43,644 nucleotides of DNA from a virus: IMG/VR virus record IMGVR_UViG_3300036768_000231, positions 1 to 43,644 of that record; one strand, 5' to 3'. Positions 37,365 to 43,644 of the stretch are shown here, one piece after another (the stretch's first letter is position 1; each line of letters begins with the position of its first letter). A program made the translations under genes and the position numbers. The notes under the pieces are model-generated. The model was not told where the DNA came from and searched no databases. It saw only the letters and a program-made list of their open reading frames with translations.

Positions 37365-37820
37365 ATGATTATTTGTTTTGATTTGTCGTTATCCAATACG
37401 GGCGTTGCAATTTTTGATGCTGACGGAAGGTGTATTAAACTGTTAAGCATAGACACGCAAAAGGAAAAAACACATCCTTTGAAACTTCGTAAAATTGAAA
37501 AAACATTACGCTCGATAAAGAAAAAATATAAACCATCTGTTGTTGTAATAGAGGAATCTTTTACAAGATTTAACAAATCCACCCATGCGATATATAAAGT
37601 AAGGGGGATAACCGAACTTATATTTTATGACGCAGAACAAGTATGCTATCACGCAACAACGGTTAGAAAAGAAGTTTTGGGACGGGGGAATTTGAAAAAA
37701 GAAGATTTGAGAAACTATATTGTGGGCCATTATGAGAATATAACATTCTCAGATTATGACCAATCAGACGCTTTTGGATTAGGATTATGCTATCTTAAAA
37801 AACGTGGAGTTATAAAATGA
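37365..37820 (+). CDS. RuvC-like Holliday junction resolvase, 151 residues
   Basis: RNase H-fold resolvase motifs in order: MIICFDLSLSNTG (D6), VVVIEESF (E63/E64), and FSDYDQSDAFGLG (D132, D135). The length fits RuvC-type phage resolvases. It would cut branched DNA before packaging or during recombination. No binding site is obvious at ATG 37365. The stop overlaps the recombinase start as ATGA, so the two form one recombination unit behind a terminator. Confidence 0.85.
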   Translation: MIICFDLSLSNTGVAIFDADGRCIKLLSIDTQKEKTHPLKLRKIEKTLRSIKKKYKPSVVVIEESFTRFNKSTHAIYKVRGITELIFYDAEQVCYHATTVRKEVLGRGNLKKEDLRNYIVGHYENITFSDYDQSDAFGLGLCYLKKRGVIK

Positions 37821-38809
37821 GCAATGAAGAAAAAAACAGAATTGATGAAATAACGGATGAACAGTGGAATTCTGTTAACAAAGAAAATAGAAAAATAGTT
37901 GATGAATTTTTACGAGAATCCATACAATTAAGCCCACAAACCTTGAAACAGTATAAATCGGCGCTTAAAATATATTTCCATTGGATAAAAAATAATGCGG
38001 ACGATAAAGTTTTTCATCAAATAAAAGCAAGAGACTTTATGCTGTATCAAAATTATTTGATAAGAAATGGCCTGTCATCTTCGGCGGTTAAATTCAAAAG
38101 AAGTGCGGTCAGTTCTTTGAACAATTATATCATACTTTATTACGGAGACGATTACCCCCATTTCAGACAATACATAACAAAGGCTATTGCGACTCCTCCG
38201 CCTTTATTTGTTCACGACAAAGAACCTTTAACATTAGAAGAATATGAAAGTTTATGCGCGGAATTAGAGCGACAGGAAATGTATCAGCAATTAGCCTACA
38301 TACGAGTATCTTTTGCCACAGGCGCAAGACGCGCCGAAATACGACAATTGTTAAAAGAAATTACTTCGTATGAACCGAAAATTGTAACTTCAGAAAAAGG
38401 TGAAGTAAAAACTTATTTTACTCATCCTATAAGATGTAAGGGACGTGGGCCGCAAGGAAAAGTTCGAAAACTTCAGTTTGACGAAAAAGCGATGAACGCG
38501 ATTAAGAAATGGCTAGAAATTCGCGGAGAAGATGATTGCCCTTATGTGTTTGTAACAAAAAGAAATGGCCTATGGAAGCAAGCAGGCGAGACTCTATTCA
38601 ATAGTTGGTCAGATACATATTTTTCAAAAATTGTAGGGAGAAGATTCCACCCTCATCTTTTAAGAGAAAGTAGGGCAACCACACTGGTTGTAGAGCAGGG
38701 TAAGGATATTAAATCTGCCCAGAAATTATTAGACCATAAATCATCTACAACCACAGAAATATATGTAATACGAAAAGATGAGGAGGACGCTGACGACGCT
38801 TTTATTTAA
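37817..38809 (+). CDS. Tyrosine recombinase (integrase/XerC-like), 330 residues
   Basis: A core-binding helical domain (about 20-120, SPQTLKQYKSALKIYFHWIK) is followed by the catalytic domain with all main residues. These are FATGARRAEI (R171), a probable beta-hairpin lysine near RCKGRGPQGK, HPHLLRESRATTL (H280, R283), LLDHKSSTTTEIYV (H307) and nucleophile Y316. It could integrate the phage genome, resolve dimers or invert DNA. Finding it in the tail block, coupled to RuvC, is unusual. The sites it acts on are not evident. Confidence 0.9.
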   Translation: MSNEEKNRIDEITDEQWNSVNKENRKIVDEFLRESIQLSPQTLKQYKSALKIYFHWIKNNADDKVFHQIKARDFMLYQNYLIRNGLSSSAVKFKRSAVSSLNNYIILYYGDDYPHFRQYITKAIATPPPLFVHDKEPLTLEEYESLCAELERQEMYQQLAYIRVSFATGARRAEIRQLLKEITSYEPKIVTSEKGEVKTYFTHPIRCKGRGPQGKVRKLQFDEKAMNAIKKWLEIRGEDDCPYVFVTKRNGLWKQAGETLFNSWSDTYFSKIVGRRFHPHLLRESRATTLVVEQGKDIKSAQKLLDHKSSTTTEIYVIRKDEEDADDAFI

Positions 38810-38845
38810 TATTCTCTCTTTTAAGAGAACGAAAGGAGGACATAT

Positions 38846-41800
38846 ATGGCGGGAAAATCAAAATTGCGAGTACAGTTGGGAGCAGAGTTTGATGTAGACA
38901 GTGGAATAGCCAAGGCGCAAGCGGACGCTTCTAAAAAATCTATAACTATTCCGTTGAAATTTAATTTCGATACAAATGACATAGAAAAAAGATTTCAAGA
39001 GATAAAAAGTTCCGTTGATTCAATGGCGTCAATGACGGCCAAGAAAAACGCATTGGGAGTAGTTGACCAATATACATTAAACTATGTAGACCAATATAAA
39101 AATAAATATTCTGAAATATGGAGATTAACAGAATCCATAGACGCAACTACCGGAAAGACCGTTGAAAAATGGGTAAGTACATCTCGCGTCATGGACGGGG
39201 TTGGTGCTAGACAAAAAGAGCTAAATAACTCATTACAAAAAGCCAACGAATTTCTAGCAAAAGCCGCTAATATGGATAAAACATCTAAGGTAAAAGCGGC
39301 AATGGCGAAAGCCGAAGAGATAAAGGTTGCCGTATCCGAAGGAGACGTAGCCAAAGTTGCGGCGCTTACTGAACAATTTAAGGAAATGCAAGCAGGCTTG
39401 ACGGGGGCGAAAGTTGGCTTGCAAAGCTGGTCTGAAAGTTTAGGGAGAGCGATAAAGCAAACGGTTAGTTATGCCATAACAACCGGAGCCTTATATACGG
39501 CACTAGCTCAACTAAGGCAAGGGCTACAATATGTAGTTGACTTGAATAGAGAAATGGTCAACATTCAAGTTCTTCAGGTACAGGGAGCAAGTAGCCCCGG
39601 AGAAGTAGCCGCCCTTGCAAATCAATATAACGTTTTGGCAAAAGAAATGGGTGTTACAACTCTAGAGGTTGCCAAGGGTTCAACGGAATGGTTGAGGCAG
39701 GGCAAGACAATTGCAGAGACACAGGAACTTTTACGTTCTACACTAATGCTTAGTAAGTTAGGGGCGTTGGACTCTGCACAAGCAACCGAATATTTGACTT
39801 CTATTCTGAACGGCTTTCAGATGGAAGCAACAAAAGCCGAGGATGTTGTTAACAAACTTGTCGCCATTGACAATATGGCGGCGACCAGTTCTGGCGAATT
39901 GGCAACCGCAATGCAATATTCTTCGGCGATTGCAAAGGACAGTGGCGTAAGTTTTGAAAAATTAGCCGCCATGATTGGCGTTGTGTCCAGCACAACGCGG
40001 CTCAGCGCGGAGATGATAGGCCAAGCCTTCCGAACTATGTTTGTCAGAATGCAATCAGTAAAAGCCGGCGAGATTGATGAGACGGGAATGTCTCTCAACA
40101 ATGTGGAAAAAACCCTATCTGGCATTGGAATATCGCTTAGAGATACCACAAAGTCTTTTAGACCGTTGGAAGATGTTATAGCGGATGTGGCGGGTATATG
40201 GGGGCAATTAGATGAAGTAACAAAGGCACAAATATCTAATGCGATTGCTGGTCAACGGCAAGCCCAAATGTTTGCTGTCCTCATGCAGAATTGGGGAGAT
40301 ATGGCAAAGTACGTGGGAGCGGAAACCGCTTCCGCCGGACTTGCACAAGATAGATATGCCATTTACTTACAAGGCGTCGAAGCGGCTCAAAATAGAGTAA
40401 CCGCATCGTGGGAGCGCCTTTCACAAACCGCTGTTTCGAGCGGAGCCGTTTCGGACTTATATAACACCCTTGCGGCAGTTTTAGACTTGATGAGTCAAAT
40501 GGGCGGAATTCCAACCATTCTAACTGTAATCATTTCATCCCTCACAGCCTTCAACGTCACAAGCCTGGCTACAACAGCGGGTATAACGACTATGACAGAC
40601 GCTTGGGCAGCTTTAGAATCGGCGTTTGAAGCAAATCCTTTGGGGTTTGTGGTGATGGGGATTGGTGCGGTTGTATTAGCACTCAATTACTTAAACGAAA
40701 CAACCGAAGAAACAAGAATTCGTTTACAAAATCTTCAGCAAGAGGTGTCCGCCACTAGAGGTTCGTTATCAAAACTATCTACTCAAAAATCTACAATACA
40801 AGATTTGTGGGGAGAACTTGAATCGCTAAATGCAAAGACTAGTTTAACAAACAGCGAACAGCAAAGATTTTACGAAATTCAAAGTCAAATTCGAGACATC
40901 CTTCCCCAAGTATCCGGGTATTATGATGAGCAAGGCCAATTCATAATAAATGAAAGCGTAAATCTTCAAGAACTATTAGCGCTCAAGCAAGAAGAAATAG
41001 ATATTGAAAGAGAAAAACTTGCTTTACAAGCCAATAAAAATATAGAAGAGGAAATAGAGGCATATAAGAACCTCCGAAAAGAGATGGAGTTATTCAAAAA
41101 CGGGCCTCAGATGTATTTGACAAAAAAGTATGGTTCTAGAGAACAGCAAGAAGATAAGATAAAAAACGACCTGCTTGTTCAAAAAGAATACATAAATCAA
41201 ATAAAATCTAACTATTATTCTCTCGAAAAGACTCAACAAGAAGTTCTTTTGTCCATGCTGGAAAACGGGGACGCGCTTGACCAAGAAATTGCAAGACAAC
41301 TAAAGAGCGTTGCAGATACCGTAAACGATACAAAAGGCGAAATAACAAACGGGGCACTTACAACCTCTCCTGATATGGCTCCTTTTGTCTCAGGCGTTGC
41401 CGACGCAATGAACACTCTTAAAGACAAAGTAGTTCAAATGATAAAGGACATGAAGAACGCCGAAAAAGACGCTCTTCAGGATGAACTACGAGACTATAAA
41501 GATTACATTGATGAGCAAAAGCAACTAGCTAAAGACGCTTACGATGCTAAAAAAGCATATCTTGACGAAGAAAAAAAGCAATTAGATAGGCAATACGAAA
41601 ACGAGAAGCGTAATCGTGACGCGCGAAAAAATGCAATTAAAGACCAGTTAGACGCTTATAAGAAAATAATCTCTGCTCAAAAAGAAATATTGCGTCAGCA
41701 AAAAGAGCAAGCGGATTATGAGAAAACTCGTGAGGATAAGCAAGAAAAACTCGCAAGACTTCAGGAAGAAATTCTAACACTAAGTCTTGACGATAGCGCA

Positions 41801-42727
41801 GAGGCGCAAGCCCAACGATTACAACTCGAACAAGAGGCCGCAGATTTACAGGAAGAAATAAACAACGATGCGGCAGACCACCAATACGACTTGGAGCAAA
41901 ACGCTCTTGACCAAGAACAACAAAACGCAGAAGATAGCGCACAAATACTCTTAGACCAAATCGAAAGGGAACAAGAAGCCGCAGATTTACGCCACGAGCT
42001 AAAACTTAGAGAAATCGAAGATGCTCAGGATGCGGCAAAGCAAGAATATGACATATTGGTTCGTTCTCTGGAAGACCAGTATAATGCTAAAGAAAAGCAA
42101 CTAAACGACCAAATTGCCGCAATTGACGCTTATCTAGCCAAAGAAGGGCAAATAAACCAAGACGCTATGGATATGATTAAAAATCATAGCGAAGAATTAT
42201 ATGCCCAACTTATTCAATGGAATAAAGATTATGGTACAGGTATAGATAATGATATTATAGCCATATGGGAGGCGGCAATAGCGAAGGTTCAGGAATATGG
42301 GGATGCGGTTAACGCTCTCCCCTCTTCTCCAACTACCGAGTCCCCTTATATTGGTACTGGCACTAATAACATGGACGACGATTGGAAAGAGCATCATAGC
42401 GGAATTAATGCAGGTGTTGTTGGGGGATTAAGGCTTAAGTCCAACGAAGAATTCATAAAAGCATTACGAGGAGAAGTGTATGTTACTCCCAAACAAGCTG
42501 ATGAATTTATGACCAAGAATCTTCCACGAATGATTTCTTCTGCATCTTACACTACAAATAACAACTCAGGTAGCCCGCAAATATCGATAAGTTTTCCGGT
42601 AGCCGGAAACTTAGATAAGACAGTAATACCAGAGATAGAAAAAGTCGTAAAGAAAGCGGTTGAGCAACTAAATAAAAATCTACTTATACGCGGAATGAAT
42701 CGCCGCGCAGAATCTTTTTCACTATAA
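38846..42727 (+). CDS. Tail tape measure protein, 1293 residues
   Basis: ATG 38846 follows AAAGGAGGA. The longest gene, after the tail tube and chaperone-like genes. Residues about 190-430 match the TP901-type core (VSYAITTGALYTALAQLRQG, REMVNIQVLQVQGASSPGEV, VGVTTLEVAKGSTEWLRQGK-type helices). Hydrophobic spans occur near 555-580 and 600-617. Residues about 870-1130 are extreme coiled coil (AYLDEEKKQLDRQYENEKRN). Length would set the tail at roughly 190 nm by the usual 1.5 Angstrom per residue rule. It may also enter the host membrane during injection. Confidence 0.9.
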   Translation: MAGKSKLRVQLGAEFDVDSGIAKAQADASKKSITIPLKFNFDTNDIEKRFQEIKSSVDSMASMTAKKNALGVVDQYTLNYVDQYKNKYSEIWRLTESIDATTGKTVEKWVSTSRVMDGVGARQKELNNSLQKANEFLAKAANMDKTSKVKAAMAKAEEIKVAVSEGDVAKVAALTEQFKEMQAGLTGAKVGLQSWSESLGRAIKQTVSYAITTGALYTALAQLRQGLQYVVDLNREMVNIQVLQVQGASSPGEVAALANQYNVLAKEMGVTTLEVAKGSTEWLRQGKTIAETQELLRSTLMLSKLGALDSAQATEYLTSILNGFQMEATKAEDVVNKLVAIDNMAATSSGELATAMQYSSAIAKDSGVSFEKLAAMIGVVSSTTRLSAEMIGQAFRTMFVRMQSVKAGEIDETGMSLNNVEKTLSGIGISLRDTTKSFRPLEDVIADVAGIWGQLDEVTKAQISNAIAGQRQAQMFAVLMQNWGDMAKYVGAETASAGLAQDRYAIYLQGVEAAQNRVTASWERLSQTAVSSGAVSDLYNTLAAVLDLMSQMGGIPTILTVIISSLTAFNVTSLATTAGITTMTDAWAALESAFEANPLGFVVMGIGAVVLALNYLNETTEETRIRLQNLQQEVSATRGSLSKLSTQKSTIQDLWGELESLNAKTSLTNSEQQRFYEIQSQIRDILPQVSGYYDEQGQFIINESVNLQELLALKQEEIDIEREKLALQANKNIEEEIEAYKNLRKEMELFKNGPQMYLTKKYGSREQQEDKIKNDLLVQKEYINQIKSNYYSLEKTQQEVLLSMLENGDALDQEIARQLKSVADTVNDTKGEITNGALTTSPDMAPFVSGVADAMNTLKDKVVQMIKDMKNAEKDALQDELRDYKDYIDEQKQLAKDAYDAKKAYLDEEKKQLDRQYENEKRNRDARKNAIKDQLDAYKKIISAQKEILRQQKEQADYEKTREDKQEKLARLQEEILTLSLDDSAEAQAQRLQLEQEAADLQEEINNDAADHQYDLEQNALDQEQQNAEDSAQILLDQIEREQEAADLRHELKLREIEDAQDAAKQEYDILVRSLEDQYNAKEKQLNDQIAAIDAYLAKEGQINQDAMDMIKNHSEELYAQLIQWNKDYGTGIDNDIIAIWEAAIAKVQEYGDAVNALPSSPTTESPYIGTGTNNMDDDWKEHHSGINAGVVGGLRLKSNEEFIKALRGEVYVTPKQADEFMTKNLPRMISSASYTTNNNSGSPQISISFPVAGNLDKTVIPEIEKVVKKAVEQLNKNLLIRGMNRRAESFSL

Positions 42728-42755
42728 AGGGCCGTAACTGGCCCTTTATAGTTTA
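42722..42755 (+). terminator. Hairpin after the tape measure gene
   Basis: CTATAAAGGGCC (42722-42733) and GGCCCTTTATAG (42740-42751) pair perfectly around GTAACT, followed by TTTAAAG. The 5' arm includes the tape measure TAA. A partial terminator or stabiliser. Confidence 0.7.
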
Positions 42756-42771
42756 AAGGGAAGGAGGATAA

Positions 42772-43578
42772 ATGGCTTTTTTTGGACGAAGTTTTATATA
42801 TGACGGAGTTCCTAGTGAAACTTACGGACTCTATATATCCAATATTGATGCAAGTGCCATAAACGAATCTATGGCTTCTTCGTCGATGGAAGTAAAAGAA
42901 CAAAAAATTTTTAGGCGACCTGCCCCCTATTTTCTTGGGGCAACACCCTCTCCGAAATTACAGTTTGAGTTTTCTGCTATGAGTGAAGACGAAATTGATG
43001 CAGATACTTTTCAACTAATATCGAGATGGCTATTTAGTTCCAGAGACTATAAAAAATTACAGATAGACCAAGAGGATATACGAAATATTTATTTTAATTG
43101 TATGCTTGTTGACCCGAAAATAATAAGAGTTGGAAATCTTATAAGAGGTTTTTCTGCCACTGTTCAGTGTGATTCCCCCTTTGCGTGGATGTATCCCAGA
43201 ACGAATGTTTATACTTATACCGACCCGAATGTAAACAATAGCCCTATAAATTTTTATAACGCCTCCGACGATGCGGGCTCTTATCTATATCCCGACTCGC
43301 TTATAATTACAATGAATAACTTTGGGGGAGATTGCACTATAGTTAATATGGACGATAACAACAGGCTTTTTTATTTAGCAAATCTTTCTCCTAATGAAGT
43401 TATAACTATGAACTGTAATCTGCAAACAATTTCAAGTTCAACAGGATTAAAAAGATTGGGAAATTTCAATAAGAACTATTTAAGACTTGTTCCGGGAATA
43501 AATCACTTACTTGTTTCGGGAAACATTTCTTCGTTGTCAATGACAACAAAATTTATAGCAAAAAAGATTGCAGGATAG
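42772..43578 (+). CDS. Distal tail (Dit-like) protein, 268 residues
   Basis: ATG 42772 follows AAGGAGGA. The N-terminus MAFFGRSFIYDGVPSETYGL and core (PKLQFEFSAMSEDEIDADTF, RNIYFNCMLVDPKIIRVGNL, FSATVQCDSPFAWMYP) have the split-barrel pattern of siphophage Dit proteins, which form the hub between tube and tip. The second half is a beta-sandwich-like extension. It follows the tape measure, the standard place. Confidence 0.8.
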   Translation: MAFFGRSFIYDGVPSETYGLYISNIDASAINESMASSSMEVKEQKIFRRPAPYFLGATPSPKLQFEFSAMSEDEIDADTFQLISRWLFSSRDYKKLQIDQEDIRNIYFNCMLVDPKIIRVGNLIRGFSATVQCDSPFAWMYPRTNVYTYTDPNVNNSPINFYNASDDAGSYLYPDSLIITMNNFGGDCTIVNMDDNNRLFYLANLSPNEVITMNCNLQTISSSTGLKRLGNFNKNYLRLVPGINHLLVSGNISSLSMTTKFIAKKIAG

Positions 43579-43587
43579 GAGGGGCAC

Positions 43588-43644
43588 ATGAATGTTCTTT
43601 TCGATATATTTGGGCAAAAAGAAGTGCCAAGCATGGTCTTATGT
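43588..43644 (+). CDS. Partial tail-tip gene, first 19 residues
   Basis: ATG 43588 follows TAGGAGGGG and the frame runs MNVLFDIFGQKEVPSMVLC off the window. By position it should be the tail-associated lysin, hub or fibre gene. Confidence 0.6.
   Translation, partial: MNVLFDIFGQKEVPSMVLC

Noticed and set aside
37817-38809. Integron integrase acting on the attC-like sites
   Set aside because: The recombinase is 34 kb away, coupled to RuvC, and shows no obvious IntI-specific insertion between the catalytic motifs; a link cannot be supported.
1-43644. CRISPR array, rRNA genes, insertion sequences
   Set aside because: No regularly spaced direct repeats with unique spacers, no rRNA signatures and no transposase or terminal repeats were seen on either strand.

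Overview
The window reads as part of the genome of a tailed, siphovirus-type bacteriophage, or a prophage or phage-plasmid carrying the same genes. A complete run of head and tail genes (terminase, portal, prohead protease/scaffold, decoration protein, capsid, connectors, tail tube, chaperone-like protein, tape measure, distal tail) fills the right half on the + strand. Ribosome binding sites are strong (GGAGG) and sigma-70-like promoters of the TTGACA-17-TATAAT type occur throughout, so the host is an ordinary bacterium using the standard code. Several traits resemble Chloroflexota (Anaerolineae): an Flp-type prepilin, a GH25/SH3/phosphodiester-glycosidase endolysin, a three-helix holin and integron-like recombination sites. 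That host assignment is inference, with low to moderate confidence.

Layout. Positions 1-6050 hold an accessory arm entirely on the - strand: small, mostly unrecognised genes, many with their own promoter. Nine copies of a short motif (AAATTTCGCCCTANAA on the + strand) punctuate it, and three attC-like folded sites sit at the 3' ends of three successive small genes. Positions 6050-6840 are an AT-rich spacer. From 6842 everything runs on the + strand. First come tiny genes with their own promoters and terminators, including a prepilin-like peptide (6842-8150). Next is an intergenic control region with large palindromes, four copies of GTAGAAAATCTAC and a TTAA microsatellite (8165-8850), a candidate replication origin or switch, followed by a winged-helix protein. 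A block of small early genes leads to a 916-residue RNA polymerase of the two-barrel (QDE-1/YonO/crAss) type with the active-site motif DFDLD and a zinc-finger partner (11458-14946). Then come an HU-like protein, a modular endolysin, a highly structured non-coding RNA with its own promoter beside tRNA-Ser, an exonuclease and tRNA-Thr (14992-20115).

The morphogenesis block starts at 20132. It carries two unusual passengers: a ferritin-like protein between portal and protease, and a holin/RuvC/tyrosine-recombinase cluster between the chaperone-like gene and the tape measure. Strong hairpins follow the major capsid and tail-tube genes, which also have visibly different codon use.

How it may work together: host-sigma promoters read the small early genes and the phage polymerase. 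That polymerase, with its zinc-finger neighbour, may transcribe some or all of the late block. The HU protein, exonuclease and RuvC would serve DNA metabolism; endolysin and holin would serve lysis. Several accessory genes are broken by frameshifts or a stop, whereas the long core genes are intact, so the breaks look like gene decay more than general sequence error.
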